Source of the DNA: Streptomyces venezuelae
GTDB lineage: Bacteria > Actinomycetota > Actinomycetes > Streptomycetales > Streptomycetaceae
Direction of reading: 5' to 3'
DNA: 64,000 nt
Assembly: GCF_008642275.1 (NCBI RefSeq)
Contig: NZ_CP029189.1
Location: forward strand, 3,354,001-3,418,000
The position numbers and the translations under genes were made by a program. The stretch's first letter is position 1, and the number at the start of each line of letters is the position of its first letter. Shown one piece after another: positions 24,741 to 32,905 of the stretch. The notes beneath the pieces are model-generated. The model was given only the letters and a program-made list of their open reading frames with translations. It made no database searches and had not been told where the DNA came from.

Positions 24741-25481
24741 TCAGAGCGCGGAGCCCCCGGTGGCGTCGACCACGCGCCCGGTCACCCAGCGGGCGGCGTC
24801 GGAGGCGAGGAAACCGACGACGTCCGCGATGTCCTCGGGGCGGCCGACCCGGCCGAGCGCGGAGAGGGAGGCGGCGTGCGCCTCGGCCTCGGCGTTGCCG
24901 CGCAGCCAGCCCGCGTTGACGTCGGTGTCGACGATGCCGGGGGCGACCGAGTTCACGGTGATGCCGCGTGCCCCGAGGGCCTTGGCGAGGTTCAGCGTGA
25001 GGGTGTCGAGCGCCCCCTTGGTGGCCCCGTAGGCGAGGATCTCGGGCATCGCGATACGGGCGGCGCCGCTGGAGATGTTGATGATCCGGCCCCCGTCGCG
25101 CAGCCGGCCGAGGGCCTCCTGCACCACGAAGAACGGCGCTCGCACGTTCACCGCGAAAACCCGGTCGAAGTCCTCCTCGGTGATCTCGCCGAGCGGAACG
25201 GGGAGTCCGATGCCCGCGTTGTTGACGATGACGTCGACCCCGTCCAGCCCCAGCGCGTCGTACGCCGCCCAGAGCGCCGCGGCGGAGCCGGGGCTGCCGA
25301 GCTCGGCCCGGAGGGCGAAGGCCCGGCCGCCGTCCTTCGCGATCCGCTCGACCGTCTCGCGGGCGGCCGCCTCGTCGCTCGCGTAGGTGAGCACCACGGT
25401 GACGCCGTCGGCGGCGAGCCGCTCGGCGATGGCCCGGCCGATGCCCCGGCTGCCGCCCGTGACCAGTGCTGTCCTGCTCAT
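24741..25481 (-). CDS. SDR-family oxidoreductase
   Basis: 246 residues. Classical short-chain dehydrogenase: TGGSRGIGRAIAERL (NAD(P) motif, 8-22), NNAGIG (about 88), catalytic Ser in INISSG, and YGATK (Tyr-x-x-x-Lys, about 150), with the PG-motif SVAPGIVDTD. An Arg after the first Gly run and the ribitol-binding loop suggest NADP preference. Substrate unknown. Its promoter region (25500-25540) is unusually AT-rich and holds an imperfect palindrome around GATC (25503-25516) that could bind a TetR-type regulator. Confidence 0.9.
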   Translation of the reverse strand: MSRTALVTGGSRGIGRAIAERLAADGVTVVLTYASDEAAARETVERIAKDGGRAFALRAELGSPGSAAALWAAYDALGLDGVDVIVNNAGIGLPVPLGEITEEDFDRVFAVNVRAPFFVVQEALGRLRDGGRIINISSGAARIAMPEILAYGATKGALDTLTLNLAKALGARGITVNSVAPGIVDTDVNAGWLRGNAEAEAHAASLSALGRVGRPEDIADVVGFLASDAARWVTGRVVDATGGSAL

Positions 25482-25638
25482 GAAGTTCCCCCGTGAGATT
25501 CCGTAACGATCACTACAGAATTAACTTAACACGGCACCCCCGTCCGTCAAGCCACGAATATTCGCGCCGTGCCGCGGGTATCCGCGCGAGGCGCAATGGA
25601 GTCAGCCCCGCTCCCCCGACACCGCAGAGGACCGTCCC

Positions 25639-25725
25639 ATGACCTTCACGAGGATCCGCCGCGCGACCCTGGCCCTGGTCACCCTCCTGGCCGGCCGCCC
25701 GGCACCGGCCGCGGCCACCGACTGA
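25639..25725 (+). pseudogene. Signal-peptide-only remnant of a secreted protein gene
   Basis: A 28-codon frame (MTFTRIRRATLALVTLLAG...) encodes little more than a signal peptide and stops at TGA right after the predicted cleavage site (AAATD). Thirteen bases separate it from the convergent trpF stop. It reads like the 5' end of a secreted-protein gene whose body was deleted. Confidence 0.45.
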
Positions 25726-25737
25726 CGCCAGGAAGCG

Positions 25738-26349
25738 TCAGCGCGCTCCGGCGGCCTCGACGAAGGCGCGGATCAGCTCCGGCGACTTCACGCCGCGCTC
25801 CCGCTCCACCCCGCTGGACACGTCCACGCCCCACGCCCCGGTGGCCGCGAGCGCCGCCCGTACGTTGCCCGGGGTCAGCCCGCCCGCGAGCAGCCACCGG
25901 CCCTCGGGCGCGGTGAAGTCCGCCGCGCCCCAGTTCCACGGCTTGCCGGAGCCGGGGTCGGGCGCGTCCAGCAGCAGCAGGTCCTCGCCGTACTCGCCAC
26001 AGCGCTTCACACGCTCGGCGGTGGCCCGCAGCAGGGTCCGGCCCTCGGCGCGCAGCGCCGCGAAGTCCTCGGGGCCCTCCTCGCCGTGCAGCTGCACCCC
26101 GCGCACCCCGCTCTCCTCGGTGAACCGGCGCACCTCCGCCACCGACTGCCCCCGGAACACCCCCACGGTGAGCACGTGCTCCGGCACCCGTGCGGCGAGC
26201 TCCCGCGCGGTCGCGGCGTCGACGGTCCGCGGGCTCCCGGGCGCGAAGACGAACCCGACGGCATCGGCCCCGGCGTCCACGGCCACGTCGACGTCATGCG
26301 CGGTCCGCAGCCCGCAGATCTTGATGAACACGCCCGCCGCATCAGTCAT
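25738..26349 (-). CDS. trpF: Phosphoribosylanthranilate isomerase
   Basis: 203 residues from ATG 26349. KICGL at the start, then ADAVGFVFAPGSPR, GVQLHGEE, LLLDAPDPGSGKPWNW, WLLAGGLTPGNV and VDVSSGVE are the TrpF signatures, including the catalytic Cys of KICG and the Asp of LLLDAP. It performs the third step of tryptophan synthesis in the cytoplasm. Streptomyces normally uses the bifunctional PriA for this step, so a dedicated TrpF outside a trp operon is unusual. No trp gene is nearby. Confidence 0.92.
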   Translation of the reverse strand: MTDAAGVFIKICGLRTAHDVDVAVDAGADAVGFVFAPGSPRTVDAATARELAARVPEHVLTVGVFRGQSVAEVRRFTEESGVRGVQLHGEEGPEDFAALRAEGRTLLRATAERVKRCGEYGEDLLLLDAPDPGSGKPWNWGAADFTAPEGRWLLAGGLTPGNVRAALAATGAWGVDVSSGVERERGVKSPELIRAFVEAAGAR

Positions 26350-26426
26350 GCCAGCAGTCAACCATCCGCTCCACGTCAACGACACCAGGCACTTTCACTC
26401 AGTGGTGTGCACCTCGCACCGTGCTC

Positions 26427-26452
26427 GTATTATGTCGCCAACGACATAATAC
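26427..26452. promoter_or_regulatory. Operator of the HigBA-type locus, 11-bp inverted repeat
   Basis: Arms GTATTATGTCG (26427-26437) and CGACATAATAC (26442-26452) are perfect complements around CCAA. The element ends 11 bp before ATG 26463 and is strikingly AT-rich for this genome. It is the expected antitoxin operator for autoregulation of the toxin-antitoxin pair. Confidence 0.8.
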
Positions 26453-26462
26453 GGTCAGCAAC

Positions 26463-26840
26463 ATGGACGACCTGTATGCGATCGAGGTGGAGCCCGAAGT
26501 ACGCAGCTGGCTGGAAGGTCTGACCGACAAGCAACACCACAAGGTCGAGGAGTACGCAGAACTCCTCGCCGCCTGCGGTACCCGCACTCCCATGCCATTC
26601 GCTCGCCCGCTTCGCGACGGGGTGTACGAACTACGCCCCACCCTCGACGGCGTGGCCACGCGGATCACCTATTGGTTCGCGCCTGGGCGCAGAATCGTGC
26701 TTCTCACCGTCTTCCGCAAGACGCGACCGCACGAGCAGGGCCAGGTGAGCCGCGCGGTGAGCGCCCGTATCGTGTGCGGGACGGAGCACGGCCCGGCCCA
26801 CACGACGTACAGCCGCGGCAACGAAGGGAACGCGTCATGA
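26463..26840 (+). CDS. higB: RelE/ParE-superfamily HigB-like toxin
   Basis: 125 residues from ATG 26463. VEPEVRSWLEGLTDKQHHKVEEYAELL, RPLRDGVYELRP and ITYWFAPGRRIVLLTVFRK match the HigB/PF05973 fold, whose members are ribosome-dependent or free mRNA interferases. The N-terminus follows directly after the palindromic operator. The stop overlaps the antitoxin ATG (ATGA), the toxin-first order typical of HigBA. The tail (about 90-125) is longer than in many HigB proteins. Confidence 0.85.
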   Translation: MDDLYAIEVEPEVRSWLEGLTDKQHHKVEEYAELLAACGTRTPMPFARPLRDGVYELRPTLDGVATRITYWFAPGRRIVLLTVFRKTRPHEQGQVSRAVSARIVCGTEHGPAHTTYSRGNEGNAS

Positions 26841-27172
26841 ACCACACCCGCTGGAAGCTGACCCGCGAGAGGACGGCCGCGCGAGGGTACGTCGAATCGG
26901 CCGAGGTACGGGCCGAGCGGGCCGAGATCCGGCTGGCCATGGCCTTCGCCAAGGCCGTCTACGAGCGGCGCAAGGCGCTGGGGCTGTCCCAGGCCCAGCT
27001 GGCCGAGCGGGCCGGACTCACCCAGGCGAAGATCTCCCGGGTGGAAGGCGCCGACGCGGTGCCGACGCTGCCCCTGCTGCGCCGCCTCGCGCACGCTCTG
27101 GACGCCGGCCTGACCATCGCCTTGGACGAGGACCACGAAGAGGTCACCTTCACCGCACGCCCCGCCGCCTGA
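26837..27172 (+). CDS. higA: HigA-like XRE antitoxin
   Basis: 111 residues; ATG 26837 overlaps the toxin stop by four bases. After a basic helical N-terminus (WKLTRERTAARGYVESAE, RAEIRLAMAFAKAVYERRKALG) an XRE HTH (about 55-95) reads LSQAQLAERAGLTQAKISRVEG, followed by PTLPLLRRLAHALDAGL. It should neutralise the toxin and bind the 26427-26452 operator. It faces groEL, with a shared hairpin terminator between them. Confidence 0.88.
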   Translation: MNHTRWKLTRERTAARGYVESAEVRAERAEIRLAMAFAKAVYERRKALGLSQAQLAERAGLTQAKISRVEGADAVPTLPLLRRLAHALDAGLTIALDEDHEEVTFTARPAA

Positions 27173-27195
27173 GGCGCCGCGTTCCGGAAACGCCC

Positions 27196-27232
27196 GAGGG
27201 CGGCACCCCCCGTGTCGGGGAGTGCCGCCCTC
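27196..27232. terminator. Bidirectional hairpin between higA and groEL
   Basis: GAGGGCGGCAC (27196-27206) pairs with GTGCCGCCCTC (27222-27232), with CCCC/GGGG extending the stem past a single bulge. It lies between convergent genes; no T-tract is present, as usual in Streptomyces. Confidence 0.8.
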
Positions 27233-27276
27233 GTTCGAGAACAGCCGATCTACCGGTGGCCGGAGCCAGGGGTGGA

Positions 27277-29007
<1,731 letters not shown>

Positions 29008-29031
29008 TCACCGACCCGGTCCTCGTTTCAG

Positions 29032-29056
29032 TAGCACTCTCACATGGAGAGTGCTA
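29032..29056 (-). promoter_or_regulatory. CIRCE element 1 (HrcA operator)
   Basis: TAGCACTC-N9-GAGTGCTA, one base short of the canonical TTAGCACTC-N9-GAGTGCTAA on one side. It lies in the groEL leader just downstream of the predicted transcription start. Confidence 0.92.
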
Positions 29057-29063
29057 ACGCCAA

Positions 29064-29092
29064 TGATTAGCACTCGACCCCCTAGAGTGCAA
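29064..29092 (-). promoter_or_regulatory. groEL promoter, overlapping CIRCE 2
   Basis: On the minus strand TTGCAC (29092-29087) and TAATCA (29069-29064) are separated by 17 bases, a good vegetative-type promoter. Both hexamers fall inside the second CIRCE element, so HrcA binding would block RNA polymerase directly. Confidence 0.65.
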
Positions 29093-29093
29093 G
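29067..29093 (-). promoter_or_regulatory. CIRCE element 2 (HrcA operator)
   Basis: TTAGCACTC-N9-GAGTGCAAG; the left arm is perfect and the right arm has two changes at the end. Two CIRCE copies in tandem is typical of strongly HrcA-controlled groE genes. Confidence 0.88.
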
Positions 29094-29221
29094 CGGCTTC
29101 GTAGAAGCCCCGATGAGGGGTGGCGGTCGGGTGACGGGTGGGAGCAAGCGGCTTCGAAGAAGCCCCGATGAGGGGCGGCGGTCGGGTGACGGGTGGGAGC
29201 AAGCGGCTTCGAAGAAGCCCC
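29091..29221. repeat. 55-bp tandem repeat, 2.4 copies
   Basis: Units start at 29091, 29146 and 29201 (AAGCGGCTTCG...), the third truncated after 21 bases. Each full unit contains small hairpins (GGCTTC...GAAGCC and CCCCGATGAGGGG). The array begins inside the right arm of CIRCE 2 and fills the space between the csp terminator and the groEL promoter. Confidence 0.9.
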
Positions 29222-29243
29222 GGCCTCTGCCGGGCGCACGGAC

Positions 29244-29280
29244 GAGGGGCCCCATCCCGTGTCCGGGATGTGGGCCCCTC
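29244..29280 (-). terminator. Hairpin terminator of the cold-shock gene
   Basis: GAGGGGCCC-CATCCCG-tgtc-CGGGATG-t-GGGCCCCTC, a 16-bp stem with one bulge, about 55 bp after the csp stop codon. Confidence 0.85.
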
Positions 29281-29335
29281 ATGGTGTTCCAGGTCTTCAC
29301 TGAAGACCGTGCGTCGGTGGTCGATCGCTCCAGGA

Positions 29336-29542
29336 CTAGCCGAGTGCGAGCTTGACCATGTCCGCCTGCGGACCCTTCTGGCCCTGCGAGATCTCGAACT
29401 CGACCCGCTGACCCTCTTCGAGGGTGCGGTACCCGTCCATCTGGATGGCGCTGTAGTGGACGAACACATCCGCACCACCGTCGACCGCGATGAAGCCGTA
29501 GCCCTTCTCCGCGTTGAACCACTTGACGGTGCCCTGAGCCAT
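29336..29542 (-). CDS. csp: Cold-shock domain protein
   Basis: 68 residues from ATG 29542. [22 protein letters not shown] carries RNP1 (KGYGFI) and VFVHYSAI carries RNP2, the two nucleic-acid-binding strands of the CspA fold; the end [21 protein letters not shown] is also standard. It binds single-stranded RNA/DNA as an RNA chaperone. A long upstream region (29543-29875), lower in GC than its surroundings, probably holds the promoter and a structured 5' leader, with TTGACC at about 29670 on the minus strand as a candidate -35 only; no gene is seen there. Confidence 0.95.
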   Translation of the reverse strand: MAQGTVKWFNAEKGYGFIAVDGGADVFVHYSAIQMDGYRTLEEGQRVEFEISQGQKGPQADMVKLALG

Positions 29543-29875
29543 GCCTAACTCCCCTATTACTGGCCCTTGCGCAGGAACGCACTTCACGATCCCGGGTCAG
29601 AACTTGCGTCGGAACGCGTCGACCGAGGCTGAATGTATCTGCGCGGATGCGGTCTGCAACAGGTCAATCCGATGAGAATTCTGGACACCAGGAAACATTG
29701 AAATAGAGTGAAAATTTGCCATACTCCCGGGCAACTCGGGCCCGACATATCTCGCCAATGCCCCATACCGCACTCGCATGTTGGCCCGATGTCGACCCTT
29801 GCGCGGCCCGTTCATATGCAGGGGGCAAGAACAGCGGAGGGGACTTCCCCAACCCTACCGTGCCCAATCAAGCAG

Positions 29876-29910
29876 AATTGCCCCCTCCGCTTTTAGCGGA
29901 GGGGGCAATT
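29876..29910. terminator. 15-bp perfect hairpin after the sulfur carrier gene
   Basis: AATTGCCCCCTCCGC (29876-29890) pairs perfectly with GCGGAGGGGGCAATT (29896-29910) around a TTTTA loop. A second, weaker hairpin (GTCACCTC/GAGGTGAC) lies at about 29924-29941. Together they end the thrC operon transcript on the minus strand and could also insulate the csp upstream region. Confidence 0.85.
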
Positions 29911-29956
29911 ACGGTTTGCGCGTGTCACCTCGGAGGTGACCAGGGGATCCGCGGAA

Positions 29957-30235
29957 TCAGCAGCCGCCGGCCACGGCCGGGATGATCGAGACGCCGGCGC
30001 CGTCGGGCGTCGCCGCCTGCAGCCCGCCCTCGAAGCGCACGTCGTCGTCGTTGACGTAGACGTTCACGAACCGGCGCAGCTTGCCCTGGTCGTCCAGGAC
30101 GCGCGCGGCGATGCCCGGGTGGCTCTTCTCCAGGGACTCGATGACCTCGGCGAGGGTCGCGCCCTCGGCCGGGACCTCGGCGGCGCCGCCGGTGTAGGTG
30201 CGCAGGATGGTGGGGATGCGGACGTTGACGCTCAT
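29957..30235 (-). CDS. CysO-like MoaD/ThiS sulfur carrier with GGC tail
   Basis: 92 residues. SVNVRIPTILRTYTGGAAEV, RRFVNVYVNDDDVRFEGGL and SIIPAVAGG match CysO, the ubiquitin-fold carrier that takes a thiocarboxylate at its C-terminal Gly-Gly and donates sulfur for cysteine synthesis. Here an extra cysteine follows (AVAGGC-stop), so the Gly-Gly is masked. A C-terminal extension must be removed by a peptidase, as known for QbsE-type carriers processed by JAMM enzymes. It lies 38 bp after thrC in the SAM-riboswitch operon. Confidence 0.88.
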   Translation of the reverse strand: MSVNVRIPTILRTYTGGAAEVPAEGATLAEVIESLEKSHPGIAARVLDDQGKLRRFVNVYVNDDDVRFEGGLQAATPDGAGVSIIPAVAGGC

Positions 30236-30273
30236 GGCGCTACTGCCTTTCCGGTAGAGCGGAGGAGAAGTGG

Positions 30274-31548
30274 TCAGGCCAGGCCGGCGGCGCGGAACGC
30301 GTCCAGGCTCGGGCGGATGGTGGCGGTCTGCCCGCTGTCCGCGGCCACCGCCTCCAGGGTCTTGAGACCGTCGCCGGTGTTGAGGACGACGGTGGTCAGC
30401 GCCGGGTCGAGCTGCCCGTTCTCGATCAGCTTCTTCGTCACGCCGACGGTCACGCCGCCCGCGGTCTCGGCGAAGATGCCCTCGGTCTGCGCGAGGATCT
30501 TGATGGCCTCGACGACCTGCTCGTCCGTGACGTCCTCGACGAAACCGCCGGTGCGGCGGGCGATGTCCAGGACGTACGGGCCGTCCGCCGGGTTGCCGAT
30601 GGCCAGCGACTTGGCGATGGTGTTCGGCTTCTGCGGGCGGACCACGTCGTGACCGGCCTTGAAGGCGGTCGACACCGGGGAGCAGCCCTCGGCCTGGGCA
30701 CCGAAGATCTTGTACGGCTTGTCCTCGACGAGACCGAGCCTGATCAGCTCCTGCAGACCCTTGTCGATCTTCGTCAGCTGCGAGCCGGACGCGATCGGGA
30801 TCACGATCTGGTCGGGCAGCTGCCAGCCGAGCTGCTCGCAGATCTCGTAGGCCAGGGTCTTGGAGCCCTCGCCGTAGTACGGGCGCAGGTTGACGTTGAC
30901 GAAGCCCCAGCCCTCGCCCAGCGGGTCGCCGATGAGCTCGGAGCAGAAGCGGTTGACGTCGTCGTAGTTGCCCTCGATGCCGACGAGGTCTCCGCCGTAC
31001 ACACCGGCCATGACGACCTTGCCCTGCTCCAGGTCGTGCGGGATGAACACGCAGGAGCGGAAGCCGGCCCGGGCGGCCGCGGCGCCGACGGCGCCGGCCA
31101 GGTTGCCGGTCGAGGAGCAGGACAGGGTGGTGAAGCCGAAGGCGCGGGCGGCCTCGACGGCGATCGCCACGACACGGTCCTTGAAGGAGTGCGTCGGGTT
31201 GCCGGAGTCGTCCTTGACGTACAGCTTGCCGGTGACGCCCAGCTCCTTGGCCAGGTTGGCCGCGTCGACGAGCTTGGTGAAGCCGGGGTTCAGGCTGGGC
31301 TTGGACGCCACGTCCGCGGGGACGGGCAGCAGCGGCGCGTAGCGCCAGATGTTGTTCGGGCCGGCCTCGATGGCGGCGCGCAGGGCCTCGGGGTCACCGG
31401 TCGGGAGGTCGTAGGCGACTTCCAGAGGTCCGAAGCACTCGGCGCACGCGAAGATGGGACCGAGCTCGAAGCGGGTACCGCACTCACGACAGGAAAGGCC
31501 GGTGGCAGGTCCGAGATCAACAGAGGTGGCGACAGTCTGTGCAGCCAT
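30274..31548 (-). CDS. thrC: Threonine synthase
   Basis: 424 residues from ATG 31548. An N-terminal zinc ribbon CRECG...CAECFG (about 18-40) precedes the PLP fold: PTHSFKDR (Schiff-base Lys, about 118), SCSSTGNLAGAVGAAAA, and IPIASGSQLTKIDKG. It converts O-phosphohomoserine to threonine, the branch competing with methionine synthesis. A SAM-I riboswitch (31568-31722) lies in its leader, with P1 touching the ribosome binding region, so methionine status controls threonine synthesis. The sulfur carrier gene is cotranscribed. Confidence 0.96.
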   Translation of the reverse strand: MAAQTVATSVDLGPATGLSCRECGTRFELGPIFACAECFGPLEVAYDLPTGDPEALRAAIEAGPNNIWRYAPLLPVPADVASKPSLNPGFTKLVDAANLAKELGVTGKLYVKDDSGNPTHSFKDRVVAIAVEAARAFGFTTLSCSSTGNLAGAVGAAAARAGFRSCVFIPHDLEQGKVVMAGVYGGDLVGIEGNYDDVNRFCSELIGDPLGEGWGFVNVNLRPYYGEGSKTLAYEICEQLGWQLPDQIVIPIASGSQLTKIDKGLQELIRLGLVEDKPYKIFGAQAEGCSPVSTAFKAGHDVVRPQKPNTIAKSLAIGNPADGPYVLDIARRTGGFVEDVTDEQVVEAIKILAQTEGIFAETAGGVTVGVTKKLIENGQLDPALTTVVLNTGDGLKTLEAVAADSGQTATIRPSLDAFRAAGLA

Positions 31549-31567
31549 GATGGCGAGGCCCTTTCTC

Positions 31568-31722
31568 CTCATCTTCCCCATGGCGCATTTCGCCATGAGA
31601 CGGAATTGGCACCTTCCCTAGCCGGGGACCTCGCTGACGTCGCTGATGTGCGCGATCGCGAGAACCGACTGGAGGGTTGCCGGGGCTTCAACGGGCCGTG
31701 TCCCTCTGCCCCTCTGGATGAG
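31568..31722 (-). ncRNA. SAM-I (S-box) riboswitch upstream of thrC
   Basis: On the minus strand: CTCATCCAGAGGGG...GAGGGAC, then CCCGTTGAAGCCC, GGCAACC, later GGTGCCAATTCC and finally GAAGATGAG. These are the S-box conserved blocks in order, and the CTCATC/GATGAG ends form the P1 helix. The 3' arm of P1 runs straight into GGAGAAAGGG, the ribosome binding region of thrC, which implies translational control: bound SAM closes P1 and hides the site. Also, no terminator with T-tract is seen between P1 and the ATG. Confidence 0.93.
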
Positions 31723-31860
31723 CGGTATGGCACCGGCACACGCGCTCTGTGGCGCGCCGGTGCGTTTGTCGCGAGGACCCCCGGCATGCGGTGGTCCTTC
31801 GCGTTGTTCAAGACTGTAACCGAAGGCCCGGGCGGTTGAGACAGCCGTCCGAACCGCGAG

Positions 31861-32859
31861 ATGGATCACATAAGGGCGAATATCGCCGACACGCAGGGAG
31901 TGCTGAGGGTGCTGGAAGAGGTGGAGCGATGGCTGGCCGACCGCTCCTGGTCCGCCGCCGACCGACCGCTCGACCAGCTGCTCGACCGGAAACGGGCGGC
32001 CGGGACCACGGTCAGCGTCGTGCTGCCCGCGCTGGACGAGGAGGCGACGGTCGGCGAGATCGTCGAGGTCATCCGGCGTGAGCTGATCGAAGGACTGCCG
32101 GTCCCCCTGGTGGACGAGCTGGTCGTCGTCGACTCGGGCTCCGCCGACCGGACCGCGGAGGTCGCGGCGAAGGCCGGCGCCCGCGTGGTGCACCGCGACG
32201 AGATCCTGCCCCGCGTCCCGGCGCTGCCCGGCAAGGGCGAGGTGCTGTGGCGCTCGCTGCTGGCCACCGGCGGGGACATCGTCTGCTTCGTCGACGCCGA
32301 CCTGCGGGACTTCTCCGGCGCCTTCGTCTCCGGCATCGTCGGCCCGCTGCTGACCGACCCCGAGGTGCAGTTCGTCAAGGCGATGTACGACCGCCCGCTG
32401 GGCGGCGCCCCCGGCCAGGGCGGCCGGGTCACCGAGCTGGTCGCCCGCCCGCTCCTCAACCTCCACTGGCCGCAGCTGGCCGGCTTCGTCCAGCCGCTGG
32501 GCGGCGAGTACGCCGTGCGCCGCTCCCTGCTGGAACGGCTGCCGTTCCCCGTCGGGTACGGCGTCGAGCTGGGCCTGCTGGTCGACGCGCTGCACACGGT
32601 CGGGCTGGACGCGCTGGCCCAGGTGGACGTGGGGGTACGGGTCCACCGCCACCAGGACGGGCAGGCGCTCGGCCGGATGGCCGCGGCAATCTACCGCACC
32701 GCCCAGGTACGGCTCTCGCGCGGGCACCTCGTACGGCCCGAGCTCACGCAGTTCGAGCGCGGACCGGAGGGCTTCGTACCGCGGACGTACCCGGTGGACA
32801 CCGAGGAGCGGCCGCCGATGGCGGGCATCAAGGAGTACGCCCTGCGGCGCGTGGCGTGA
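31861..32859 (+). CDS. gpgS: Glucosyl-3-phosphoglycerate synthase
   Basis: 332 residues. GT81/GT2-type fold with VSVVLPALDEEATVGEIVE (nucleotide binding), VVDSGSADRT, metal-binding DAD in IVCFVDADLRDF, and MYDRPLG...RVTELVARPLLNLHWPQLAGFVQPLGGEYA, the GpgS signature. It joins UDP- or ADP-glucose to 3-phosphoglycerate, the first step to glucosylglycerate. The start may be ATG 31861 or a GTG at 31900 that gives VLRVLEEVERWL; the extra N-terminal residues are not conserved. otsA follows 46 bp later. Confidence 0.93.
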   Translation: MDHIRANIADTQGVLRVLEEVERWLADRSWSAADRPLDQLLDRKRAAGTTVSVVLPALDEEATVGEIVEVIRRELIEGLPVPLVDELVVVDSGSADRTAEVAAKAGARVVHRDEILPRVPALPGKGEVLWRSLLATGGDIVCFVDADLRDFSGAFVSGIVGPLLTDPEVQFVKAMYDRPLGGAPGQGGRVTELVARPLLNLHWPQLAGFVQPLGGEYAVRRSLLERLPFPVGYGVELGLLVDALHTVGLDALAQVDVGVRVHRHQDGQALGRMAAAIYRTAQVRLSRGHLVRPELTQFERGPEGFVPRTYPVDTEERPPMAGIKEYALRRVA

Positions 32860-32905
32860 GGGAACGTACGGTTTGAGCGGGGGCGGGCCGGGCTAGGTTG
32901 GCCGC

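Noticed and set aside
29708..29896. Short plus-strand frame in the csp upstream region
   Set aside because: No ribosome binding site or domain, and it runs into the perfect terminator hairpin; treated as noncoding.
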